33,327 nucleotides of DNA from Jatrophihabitans sp. GTDB taxonomy: Bacteria > Actinomycetota > Actinomycetes > Mycobacteriales > Jatrophihabitantaceae. The stretch spans positions 1 through 33,327 of the forward strand of contig JAOPUX010000121.1 of NCBI GenBank assembly GCA_025963285.1, given 5' to 3'. The position numbers and the translations under genes were made by a program. The notes below the pieces were generated by a model. The model was not told the origin of the DNA and did no database searches. It saw only the letters and a program-made list of their open reading frames with translations. Shown here one piece after another: positions 25,075-32,794 of the stretch. Numbering within the stretch: position 1 is the first letter of the stretch; each line of letters starts with the position of its first letter.

Positions 25075-25527
25075 TCAGCGTCCGGGCTGGTACACCATCA
25101 GGAAGACGATCGCGGCGAAGATCAGGCCGACCACCCCGCCGGAGGCGGCCACCTTGCCGGTGAGCGTCACCACCGACTCCTGCTTCTCGATCTTGGTGCT
25201 CACCGTCTCCAGGGTGGGGACGAGTACGACGAGCACGATCACCATGGCCACGAGCCAGAGCAGCGTCGAGAGCCAGATCCAGGTGTCGCTGAAGTCGCCG
25301 GACTTGGCGTGGTTGCCGTAGGGGGTCTTGACCGACATGAGGCCCATGCCGATCAGCACCACGAGCACGGAGGCGTAGGCGTAGATGCGCAGCATCCGCG
25401 CGGAGGCGGCCGTAGCCGAGCCGTCACCCGTGCGGACACCCCGCGAGGCGGTCGTGGCGGCATGCACCAGCGGCCCCACGGCGAAGATGGCGAAGAGCAG
25501 GTGCAGCGCGAAGAGGATTTTGAACAC
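25075..25527 (-). CDS. Four-helix membrane protein (DUF2269-like)
   Basis: 150 aa with four membrane segments: ILFALHLLFAIFAVGPLVHA, IYAYASVLVVLIGMGLM, WIWLSTLLWLVAMVIVLVVLV and ASGGVVGLIFAAIVFLMVY. The His in LHLLFAIFAVGPLVHA recalls DUF2269-type integral membrane proteins; this assignment is tentative. Start GTG at 25527 is set by a TAGCCT box 6 nt upstream. It lies 48 nt before the sigma gene and may be co-transcribed with it. Confidence 0.8.
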   Translation of the reverse strand: MFKILFALHLLFAIFAVGPLVHAATTASRGVRTGDGSATAASARMLRIYAYASVLVVLIGMGLMSVKTPYGNHAKSGDFSDTWIWLSTLLWLVAMVIVLVVLVPTLETVSTKIEKQESVVTLTGKVAASGGVVGLIFAAIVFLMVYQPGR

Positions 25528-25533
25528 GCCCCG

Positions 25534-25539
25534 AGGCTA
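25534..25539 (-). promoter_or_regulatory. -10 element TAGCCT, leaderless promoter candidate
   Basis: On the minus strand TAGCCT, six bases, then GTG at 25527. No ribosome site is needed or seen. Confidence 0.5.
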
Positions 25540-25657
25540 GCGGGCGTCTCCGCAGACGCAGGTACCGGCGCGGTCTGCCGGTCGCCCACGACGGGACGGG
25601 TGACACCCCCAAGGGTGACGCCCTCAGCGTCGGCACCGTGCGCTGGGACGGGCCCCC

Positions 25658-25711
25658 GCGCGACAGCGACAACCCGCGCGACAGCGACAACCCGTGTCAC
25701 GGCGACAGCCC
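25658..25711. repeat. Short 18-bp tandem repeat downstream of pat
   Basis: Two identical units GCGCGACAGCGACAACCC (25658-25675 and 25676-25693) are followed by a degenerate third (25694-25711). It lies in the 199-nt intergenic stretch between pat and the membrane-protein gene. The rest of that stretch has short GGGTGAC repeats (about 25599-25620) but no gene that I can see. Confidence 0.75.
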
Positions 25712-25726
25712 GTGCCAGCCCGATCC

Positions 25727-28186
25727 CTAGAGGCCGCGCAGGCGGCGGGGCCCGGTGTCGGCGCGGGCAGTGGCCGGGGCGACGTGCGCGGAGGCCGCGG
25801 CGACGAAGGCACCGATCGGCGCGGCCAGCACCGTGAGTGACAGCTCGGCCAGCTCGGGCAGGGCGTCGGCCAGGGCGGAGACCCGCAGTACGACGTCGCT
25901 GAGGGCCAGCAGGTCCACCGGATCGCTGCCGGCGTAGCCCGTCAGCAGCGGCGCAGCGCGCGGCGCACGCACCAGCTCGTCGGCGTCGGCCGAGGTCAGC
26001 GGAACCGCGGCGTAGGCGCGGTCGCCCAGCAGCTCGGTGGCCACCCCGGCGATACCGAAGGAGGCGACCGCGCCGAAGGAGGCGTCGTCGCGCACCCCCA
26101 GCACCACCTCAACGGCTCCGACCGGCACCTCGTCGGTGAGCCGTACCCCCACCGTGCCGAGCAGCAGGCCGGTCTCCTCCAGTGAGAGCAGGCGACCCTC
26201 GGGCTCGTCGAGCAGCACCGAGTCGACGAACGCTCCCGCCGCGTCCAGGTCGACGGAGCCCAGCTCCGGCACGGAACTCACCGGGCGCTGCCGCCACTGC
26301 GAGTACCGCACCGCCTGGGCAAGGGCCTGCACGCCGCGCTCCGGGGAGGCGTAGGACGGCACGGAGCCGGGGGCCGGTGCCGTCGTGCCCAGCGCGGAGA
26401 GGGAGGCCGGCACGCCCTCGAAGCCGAGGAACGTCGAGAGCACCGGCTTGTCCGAGGTGGCCGCGATGGTCCGCAGCACCGTCCCGACGTCCTCGGTGTG
26501 GGCCGCCTGCAGCGGCGGCACGAAGACCACCACCACCGCGTCGACCTCGTCATCGGCCAGTGCGGCGCGCAGCGACCTCTCGAAGGCCTCGGGCTGGGCA
26601 TCCACCCCGATGTCGTCCAGGCGGGTCAGCGAGAGCCCCTCGGCCGCGCAGGCGTTGGTGACGAGCACGCCCAGCGCCGTGGAGTTGCCCACCACGGCCA
26701 CCCGGGGGCCGAGCGGCAGCTGCTGGGAGGTGAGCAGCAGGGCGACGTCGAAGAGTTCGCCGACGGTGTCGACCCGGATCACGCCGGAGCGGGCGAAGAG
26801 CGCGCGCACCCCGTCGTCGGGCAGCTCCACCGAGGTGGAGGCCAGCCCCTCCGGTACCGCGGCCCCGGCGCCGCGGTTCACCACCACGATCGGCTTGCGG
26901 CGGCCCAGCCGGCGGGCCAGCCGGGCGAACTTGCGCGGGTTGCCGAAGGACTCCAGGTACATCAGCACGACGTCGGTGTCGGGGTCGGTCTCCCAGAACT
27001 GCAGCAGGTCGTTGCCGGAGACGTCGGCGCGGTTGCCCGCCGAGACGAAGGTCGACACCCCCAGGCCCCGGCGCGCCGCCTCACCCAGCACAGTGACGCC
27101 CAGCGCACCCGACTGGCAGAAGAAGCCGGCCCGCCCGGGCAGCGGTGGCAGCGGCGCGAGCGAGGCGTTGAGGCTGACCGAGCCCGCGGTGTTGATGATG
27201 CCGAGGCAGTTCGGGCCGAGCACCCGCATGCCGTTGGCCCGCGCCTCGGCCACCAGGTTGCGCTGGGCCTGGCCGCCCGCGGCGCGCTCGGCATCACTGC
27301 CTCGCTCGCCGAAGCCACCGGCGATGACGACGAGCCCGCGCACCCCGCGCGACGCGCACTCCTCCACGATCCCCGGCACTGACGAGGCGGGCACCGCGAT
27401 CACCACGAGGTCGAGCTCGCCCGGCACGTCCAGCACCGAACGGTAGGCCGGCACCCCGCCGACATGGCGCGCCTCAGGGTTGATCGGGTAGAGCGGGCCG
27501 TCGAAGCCCATCCGCAGCAGGTTGGCGAAGACCGCATGGCCGATCTTGCCGCGATCGTTGCTGGCCCCGACGACGGCCACCGAACGCGGCGAGAGCAGCC
27601 GCTCGATCGAGCGTGCCTCGGCGCGCTGCTCACGCTCCCGCATCACCGACGAGGTCACGGCCGTCTCCCCCACCTCGAACTCGAGCATGAACTCGCCCTG
27701 GTCGATGTGCCGCTTGGTGACGTACCCGGCCTCGCGGAAGACGCGCAGCATCGGCGTGTTCTCGGCCAGCACGACGGCGTGGAACCTGCGCAGACCCGAC
27801 TCACGGGCAGCCGCGGCGAGGTGCTCCAGCAGGACCGAACCGATGCCGCGGCCCTGGTGGGCGTCGGCCACCACGAAGGCCACCTCGGCCTCGTCGGTGC
27901 CGGCGGTGCGCTCGTAGCGCCCCACGGCGATGATCGTCGACCCGAGCAGCGCCACGAACGCCACCCGGTCGTGGTGGTCGACGGTCGTGAAGCGGATCAG
28001 GTCCCGCTCCGGAATCCTCGGATAGGCCGAGAAGAAGCGCAGGTAGCGGGTACGCGAGGAGAGGCCGGCGTGGAAGGCCACCAGCGCGTCGGCGTCCGAC
28101 GGCTGGATGGGCCGGATGTGCATCGTCCCGCCGTCGGCCACCACGATGTCGGCCTCCCACCCCGGCGGGGCCACGATCTCAGTCAC
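25727..28186 (-). CDS. pat: Pat-type GNAT acetyltransferase fused to a degenerate NDP-forming acyl-CoA synthetase module
   Basis: 819 aa. The N-terminal GNAT domain (about 22-170) has the acetyl-CoA motif VADAHQGRGIGSVLL (Gln111, Gly112, Gly114, Gly116). Then come a CoA-binding domain (SVAVVGASNDRGKIGHAV), succinyl-CoA-ligase-like flavodoxin domains (FFCQSGALGVTVLGEAARRG) and a C-terminal ATP-grasp remnant. Relatives are about 880-900 aa. The shortfall maps to residue about 691, where the text jumps from RLTDEVPVGA to VEVVLGVRDD and the lysine-bearing ATP-grasp lobe is missing. The later metal-ligand segment reads ELSLTVL instead of the usual LDLNPV. It probably acetylates enzymes such as acyl-CoA synthetases. 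GTG at 28186 starts 7 nt after the acuC stop. Confidence 0.88.
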   Translation of the reverse strand: MTEIVAPPGWEADIVVADGGTMHIRPIQPSDADALVAFHAGLSSRTRYLRFFSAYPRIPERDLIRFTTVDHHDRVAFVALLGSTIIAVGRYERTAGTDEAEVAFVVADAHQGRGIGSVLLEHLAAAARESGLRRFHAVVLAENTPMLRVFREAGYVTKRHIDQGEFMLEFEVGETAVTSSVMREREQRAEARSIERLLSPRSVAVVGASNDRGKIGHAVFANLLRMGFDGPLYPINPEARHVGGVPAYRSVLDVPGELDLVVIAVPASSVPGIVEECASRGVRGLVVIAGGFGERGSDAERAAGGQAQRNLVAEARANGMRVLGPNCLGIINTAGSVSLNASLAPLPPLPGRAGFFCQSGALGVTVLGEAARRGLGVSTFVSAGNRADVSGNDLLQFWETDPDTDVVLMYLESFGNPRKFARLARRLGRRKPIVVVNRGAGAAVPEGLASTSVELPDDGVRALFARSGVIRVDTVGELFDVALLLTSQQLPLGPRVAVVGNSTALGVLVTNACAAEGLSLTRLDDIGVDAQPEAFERSLRAALADDEVDAVVVVFVPPLQAAHTEDVGTVLRTIAATSDKPVLSTFLGFEGVPASLSALGTTAPAPGSVPSYASPERGVQALAQAVRYSQWRQRPVSSVPELGSVDLDAAGAFVDSVLLDEPEGRLLSLEETGLLLGTVGVRLTDEVPVGAVEVVLGVRDDASFGAVASFGIAGVATELLGDRAYAAVPLTSADADELVRAPRAAPLLTGYAGSDPVDLLALSDVVLRVSALADALPELAELSLTVLAAPIGAFVAAASAHVAPATARADTGPRRLRGL

Positions 28187-28193
28187 GGGGCGC

Positions 28194-29366
28194 TCAATCG
28201 CGGGGGTCTAGGGGATCGAGGCCGAGCAGCGGGTACGAGCTGCGACGGGTGTCGGCGATGCAGCGGTCGAGCCAGCTGTCGCCGCCAGGCTGCCAGAGCG
28301 TCGACTCGGGGGTGCGCCCCTCGCCCATCGTCACCGGCAGGTCGCCGCGGGCGCCGAGCGAGCGCAGGTGGGCCGTCCACTCCGCCGGCACCGGCGTCTC
28401 AGGTGGCACCGGCACCCCGCTGGCCTCGGCGAGCAGGTGCGTCCACGTCCGCGGCACGCACCGCACGATGCCGTAGCCACCGCCGCCCATCGCCAGCCAC
28501 CCGCCACCGGCCACCTCGTGGGCCAGCCGGTGCAGCGCGCTGATCGCGGCCCGCTGTCCGTCGACGGTCAGCTCGAGCGAGGCGAGCGGGTCGTCGTGGT
28601 GGGTGTCGCAGCCGCACTGCGTCACCAGGATCTCGGGACGGAAAGCCCGCAACACACCCGGTACCACCGCATTGAAGGCCCGCAGCCAGCCGGCGTCATC
28701 CGTGCCCGGCGGCAGCGGCAGGTTGACGGCGGTGCCCTCCGCCGCCCCGACCCCTACCTCGGTGGCCAGCCCGGTTCCGGGGAAGAGCGTGCGCGGGTCC
28801 TGGTGCATGCTCACCGTCAGCACCCGCGGATCGTCGTAGAAGGCGGCCTGCACACCGTCGCCGTGGTGCACGTCGATATCGACGTAGGCCACCCGCTGCG
28901 CCCCGGCGGCGAGGAGCGTGCGGATCGCGAGCACCACGTCGTTGAAGACGCAGAATCCCGCGGCGTGGTCGCGCATCGCATGATGCAGGCCGCCGGCGAT
29001 GTTCACCGCGTGTTCGACCTCCCCGCTCCACACCCGTCGCGCAGCCAGCGCCGAGCCGCCGGCGATGAGTGCCGATGCCTCGTACATGCCGGCGAAGACG
29101 GGGTCGTCGTCGGTGCCCAGCCCGTAGCCGGAGAAGCTCGGGTCGTCGCCGGCCCGGCGGACGGCGGCGAGGTAGTCGGCGTCGTGGACGGTCAGCAGCG
29201 CAGTCTCGTCAGCGGTCACCGGCGCCAGCACGTCGAGCCGGTCGAGCACCCCCAGCGAGCGAGCCAGCCGCATCGTCAGGTCGAGGCGCAGCGGGCGCAT
29301 CGGGTGATCCCCGAAGTCGTACTTCAGGTACCCCTCGTCCCAGATCGCGCAAGCGTTGCAGGCCAT
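28194..29366 (-). CDS. acuC: AcuC-family protein deacetylase (class I/II HDAC fold)
   Basis: 390 aa. Zinc-dependent lysine deacetylase. The active-site pieces are all present: GGLHHAMRDHAAGFCVFNDV (the His-His charge-relay pair and Phe), VDIDVHHGDGVQ (zinc Asp and His), QCGCDTHHDDPLASL (second zinc Asp) and MGGGGYGIVRCVPRTW (catalytic Tyr). ATG at 29366 gives the conserved N-terminus (AIWDEGYLKYDFGDHPMRPLRLDL); a TACCGT box lies 6 nt upstream. The gene overlaps the end of the MMPL gene by 43 nt. With pat it forms an acetylation/deacetylation pair, as acuA/acuC do in Bacillus. Confidence 0.94.
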   Translation of the reverse strand: MACNACAIWDEGYLKYDFGDHPMRPLRLDLTMRLARSLGVLDRLDVLAPVTADETALLTVHDADYLAAVRRAGDDPSFSGYGLGTDDDPVFAGMYEASALIAGGSALAARRVWSGEVEHAVNIAGGLHHAMRDHAAGFCVFNDVVLAIRTLLAAGAQRVAYVDIDVHHGDGVQAAFYDDPRVLTVSMHQDPRTLFPGTGLATEVGVGAAEGTAVNLPLPPGTDDAGWLRAFNAVVPGVLRAFRPEILVTQCGCDTHHDDPLASLELTVDGQRAAISALHRLAHEVAGGGWLAMGGGGYGIVRCVPRTWTHLLAEASGVPVPPETPVPAEWTAHLRSLGARGDLPVTMGEGRTPESTLWQPGGDSWLDRCIADTRRSSYPLLGLDPLDPRD

Positions 29367-31504
29367 GCCACGACGGTAGCGGTAGGCCGGGCCACCGGCA
29401 CCCGCCCCGGCCACCAGTTCCAGCGGCCCAGCAGCATCATCAGCGACGGCAGCACGATCACCCGCACCACCAGCGCGTCGACGAGCACGGCCACGGCCAG
29501 CCCGAGGCCGAGCTCCTTCATCTCCACCATGTGCAGCGAGGCGAAGATCGCGAAGACCGAGACCATCACGAAGGCTGCGCTGGTCACCGTCCCCGCCGAG
29601 CCGGTGATGCCAACCCGGATGGCATCGCGGGTCGAGAGGCCGCCGAGCATCGCCTCACGGATCCGGCTGATCACGAAGACGTGGTAGTCCATCGAGAGGC
29701 CGAAGAGCACGGCAAACGTGAAGAGCGGGATCCAGTTGACCACGGCGCCGGTGGAGTGGAAGCCCAGCAGCGAGTCGGCCCAGGTGTGCTGGAAGACGAG
29801 TACCAGCACGCCGAAGGAGGCGCCGGCCGAGAGCAGGTTCACCGCGGCCGTGGTCAGCGCGATCACCACCGACCGGAACACCCAGCCCATGATCAGCATC
29901 GTCAGCAGCACCACGAAGCCGATCACCCAGGGCAGCCGCGCGGAGAGGTGCTGGTCGGCGTCGACGTTGCTCGCCGTATCACCGCCCACCGCCCACCGCG
30001 CACCGCCGACCCCGCGCAGGGCGTCGCCGACGAGGTGCTCGCGCAGGTCGCGGATGCCGTGGCGGGCCTGGGTGGCCTCGGAGTCGAAGGGCGCATCGAT
30101 GCGCAGCAGGTGCACCGTGCCGTCGGCCGAGGCGCGCAGCTGCGGGGCCCCACCGACGAAGAGGCGGGTACGGGCCGCGGTGCCGGCCAGGCTGCGCAGC
30201 GCGTCGTCGACCTGGCCGGCCTGAGCGGCGGCCGCCTTCACCACGACCTCCTGGGTGGAGTTCTGGCTCGGGAAGGCCGACGTCAGCCGCAGCAGCGTGT
30301 GCTTGGCCGCCACCGAGTCCGGCAGCCCCTGCGGGCTGTACGAGTGCAGCGTCAGCCCGAGAGCAGGGAGGGCGAGCGCGCCGAGGGCCAGCACCGAGAC
30401 GGTGAGCGTGCGGGCCGGGCGGGTCAGCGACGGGCGCAGCAGGGCCGGCCAGAGCCGCGGCTCCCGCGTGCTCGACGTCAGCCGCCACAGCACCGGCACC
30501 CGCGGACGGTCGATCCCCCGGCCGAGCTTCACCAGCAGCGCCGGCAGCACGGTCAACGAGCCGAGCACAGCCACCCCGACCACGATGATCGAGCCGGTGG
30601 CCAGGGACGTGAAGGTGACGTTCTCGACGAGATAGAGACCGAACATGGCGACGATGACGGCGAGCCCCGACACGAGCACCGAGTGGCCGGAGGTCTCCGC
30701 GGCGATCTCCACCGCATCGAGCCGGCTGGCGCCTCGGCGCCACTCCTCACGCGCCCGCTTCACGAAGAAGAGCGAGTAGTCGACGCCGACGGCCATGCCC
30801 ATCAGCAGGATCATGCTGCTGGTCGAGTCGTCGGCGGGGAAGACGTGGGAGGCCAGCGAGGCGAGCCCCGTCGCCGAGCCGACCGCCGAGAGCGCCAGCA
30901 GCAGCGGGACACCCGCCGCGATGATCGCGCCGAAGGCCACCAGCAGGATCACGAGGGTGACGGGCAGGCTGATCACGGCCGCCGAGGAGAGGTCGCTGCT
31001 CACCTGGTCGCCCACGGCGTCGTCGAGGGACGTCGAGCCGACCTCCTCCACCCGCAGGCCCGGATAGCGCGCCTGCACCGCCTTGGTGGCCGCCAGCAGC
31101 GGCGCGACGTGGGCGTCGTGGCGCAGCGTCACCTGGATGGTCATGGCCTGGCCGGAGGTCGAAGTGATCGGGGTACCGACCGCAGCCACCTGGCTCAGCG
31201 CCCGCATGCTCGTCGCCGCCGCGGCCAACGCCGCCCGGGCCGCGGTCTGGTCGAGGCTCCCGGCGCGGGGGGTCACCAGCACGTTCTCGGTGTCAGGAGC
31301 TTCGAGGTGGGCGTCGTGCAGCCAGTGCGCCGCCGTGCCGGACTGGCCGACGGTCTCGTCGAGATCACTGGCCCCGTGTAGGCCGGAGAGGCTGCCGATG
31401 GCGATGCTGGCGACGACGAAGACGAGCCAGCCGGCGATCGCCTTCCAGGGATTGAGGGCGCTCCAGCGCGCCATGCGAACGGTGAGCGGAGGGGTCTTGG
31501 ACAC
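29324..31504 (-). CDS. MMPL-family (RND) membrane transporter
   Basis: 726 aa, typical MMPL length, about 12 membrane helices in two halves, each with a large extracytoplasmic loop. The proton-relay motifs appear in each half: GMAVGVDYSLFFVKRAREE (about residue 240) and FGLSMDYHVFVISRIREAML (about 600). A membrane-spanning N-terminus follows NPWKAIAGW. It exports lipids or hydrophobic compounds in related bacteria. GTG at 31504 with AGAGG upstream. Divergent from a two-component system that probably controls it. The C-terminal 14 residues overlap acuC. Confidence 0.95.
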   Translation of the reverse strand: MSKTPPLTVRMARWSALNPWKAIAGWLVFVVASIAIGSLSGLHGASDLDETVGQSGTAAHWLHDAHLEAPDTENVLVTPRAGSLDQTAARAALAAAATSMRALSQVAAVGTPITSTSGQAMTIQVTLRHDAHVAPLLAATKAVQARYPGLRVEEVGSTSLDDAVGDQVSSDLSSAAVISLPVTLVILLVAFGAIIAAGVPLLLALSAVGSATGLASLASHVFPADDSTSSMILLMGMAVGVDYSLFFVKRAREEWRRGASRLDAVEIAAETSGHSVLVSGLAVIVAMFGLYLVENVTFTSLATGSIIVVGVAVLGSLTVLPALLVKLGRGIDRPRVPVLWRLTSSTREPRLWPALLRPSLTRPARTLTVSVLALGALALPALGLTLHSYSPQGLPDSVAAKHTLLRLTSAFPSQNSTQEVVVKAAAAQAGQVDDALRSLAGTAARTRLFVGGAPQLRASADGTVHLLRIDAPFDSEATQARHGIRDLREHLVGDALRGVGGARWAVGGDTASNVDADQHLSARLPWVIGFVVLLTMLIMGWVFRSVVIALTTAAVNLLSAGASFGVLVLVFQHTWADSLLGFHSTGAVVNWIPLFTFAVLFGLSMDYHVFVISRIREAMLGGLSTRDAIRVGITGSAGTVTSAAFVMVSVFAIFASLHMVEMKELGLGLAVAVLVDALVVRVIVLPSLMMLLGRWNWWPGRVPVARPTATVVAWPATLARSGTRGT
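29373..29378 (-). promoter_or_regulatory. -10 element TACCGT, internal promoter candidate for acuC
   Basis: On the minus strand TACCGT is followed by six bases and the acuC ATG at 29366. It lies inside the 3' end of the MMPL gene and would let acuC-pat be transcribed separately. Confidence 0.45.
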
Positions 31505-31595
31505 CGGAGGTACCTCTTCTTCGGGACGGCTGCTCTGACCCTGATCACGCTTCCGGCTGCGGGCACGGAGGACACGGGTGCCAGAACCCCGGCCG

Positions 31596-31615
31596 TGGTG
31601 GTGCTAGCACCACCA
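31596..31615. promoter_or_regulatory. Perfect 20-bp palindrome, likely operator of the two-component system
   Basis: TGGTGGTGCTAGCACCACCA is an exact palindrome in the 144-nt region between the divergent MMPL and histidine kinase genes. Its centre is about 43 nt before the kinase GTG and about 101 nt before the MMPL GTG. This size and symmetry suit a NarL/LuxR-type response-regulator dimer. Confidence 0.75.
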
Positions 31616-31648
31616 TCGATTCCCGGTTCGTAGGTCAGGATTGGTGCC

Positions 31649-32794
31649 GTGGGGGCCTCCTGGAAGCGACGCGTGAACCTGCTCTGGTGGGCTGTCCAGT
31701 CCGTCGCCACGAGCGTCATCAGCCTCGTGCTGTTCATCTACACGGCCGTGGCGCTGGCACTCGTCACCGTCTGGGTGGGCATCCCGATGCTGGGGGTGAC
31801 GATCCGGCTGACCCGCATGATGGCCAGGCGACGCCGCCGCTACGTCGGCGGCTTCCTCGGCTCGCCGCTGGAGTCCGGCTACCTCGAGCCCGCACCCGGC
31901 TCGCTGCTGGCCCGGATCTTGGCGCTGGTCCTGGACCCGGCCACGCGGCGTGACGCCCTCTGGCTGCTGGTCGACGGCACGGTCGGGCTGGCCCTGTCGA
32001 TCATCGCCCTGGTCGAGGCGATCTTCGACCTGCTCCTCTGGTGGCTGCCGCTGGCGGTCGCGGCGAAGGTGCACTGGCGGCTGGACCGCCCGCTGCTCAG
32101 CGTCTCGGAGAAGAGCCGACTGGCCCTGCGCGTGCAGCAGCTCACCTCCTCGCGCGCCGAGACCGTTGACACCTCCGCCGCCGAGCTGCGCCGCATCGAG
32201 CGCGACCTGCACGACGGCGCCCAGGCCCGGCTCGTCGCGCTGGGCATGAACCTGGCGCTGGCCGAGAACCAGCTCGACAACGACCCGGAGGGGGCGCGGG
32301 CGCTGCTCGCCGAGGCCCGCGAGGCCTCCGGCGTGGCGCTGGCCGAGCTGCGCGGTCTGGTGCGCGGCATCCACCCGCCGGTACTGGCCGACCGCGGCCT
32401 GGTGGGCGCCGTCGAGGCACTTGCCCTCACCGCGCCCTTCCCGGTGGCCGTGACGAGTGACGTGCCCGGACGGCTGCCCGCGCCGGTGGAGTCGGGCGCC
32501 TACTTCGCCGTGGCCGAGGGGCTGGCCAACGTCATCAAGCACGCAGCGGCGACGACGACCTCGATCCGCCTGGCGCTCGCCGACGACGTCCTGCACTTCG
32601 AGGTGGTCGACGACGGCGTGGGCGGCGCATCGGTCGCTCCGGGCGGCGGGCTGGCGGGGATCGCGAAGCGGCTCGCGGCCTTCGACGGCACACTCGCCGT
32701 CGAATCCCCGCCCGGTGGGGGCACCCGGCTGGTTATGGTTCTGCCGTGCGTGTCGTCCTCGCCGAAGACCTCGCCCTCCTCCGGGACGGCCTGA
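31649..32794 (+). CDS. NarL-type sensor histidine kinase with putative membrane sensor domain
   Basis: 381 aa. Residues 1-150 hold an N-terminal putative-sensor region with membrane helices (SVISLVLFIYTAVALALVTVWVGIPML; LSIIALVEAIFDLLLWWLPLAV). The HisKA_3 dimerisation helix carries the phosphorylated His in RRIERDLHDGAQARLVALGMNL. The HATPase_c domain has the N box AEGLANVIKHA, G1 box VVDDGVGGA and G2 box GGGLAGIAKR. GTG at 31649 is the start in frame. The last 49 nt overlap the response regulator gene, implying coupled translation. Confidence 0.93.
   Translation: MGASWKRRVNLLWWAVQSVATSVISLVLFIYTAVALALVTVWVGIPMLGVTIRLTRMMARRRRRYVGGFLGSPLESGYLEPAPGSLLARILALVLDPATRRDALWLLVDGTVGLALSIIALVEAIFDLLLWWLPLAVAAKVHWRLDRPLLSVSEKSRLALRVQQLTSSRAETVDTSAAELRRIERDLHDGAQARLVALGMNLALAENQLDNDPEGARALLAEAREASGVALAELRGLVRGIHPPVLADRGLVGAVEALALTAPFPVAVTSDVPGRLPAPVESGAYFAVAEGLANVIKHAAATTTSIRLALADDVLHFEVVDDGVGGASVAPGGGLAGIAKRLAAFDGTLAVESPPGGGTRLVMVLPCVSSSPKTSPSSGTA

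Noticed and set aside
29069-31381. 770-aa open frame on the plus strand
   Set aside because: Antisense to acuC and MMPL, His/Arg/Gly-rich without domains; the minus-strand genes carry full catalytic motifs.
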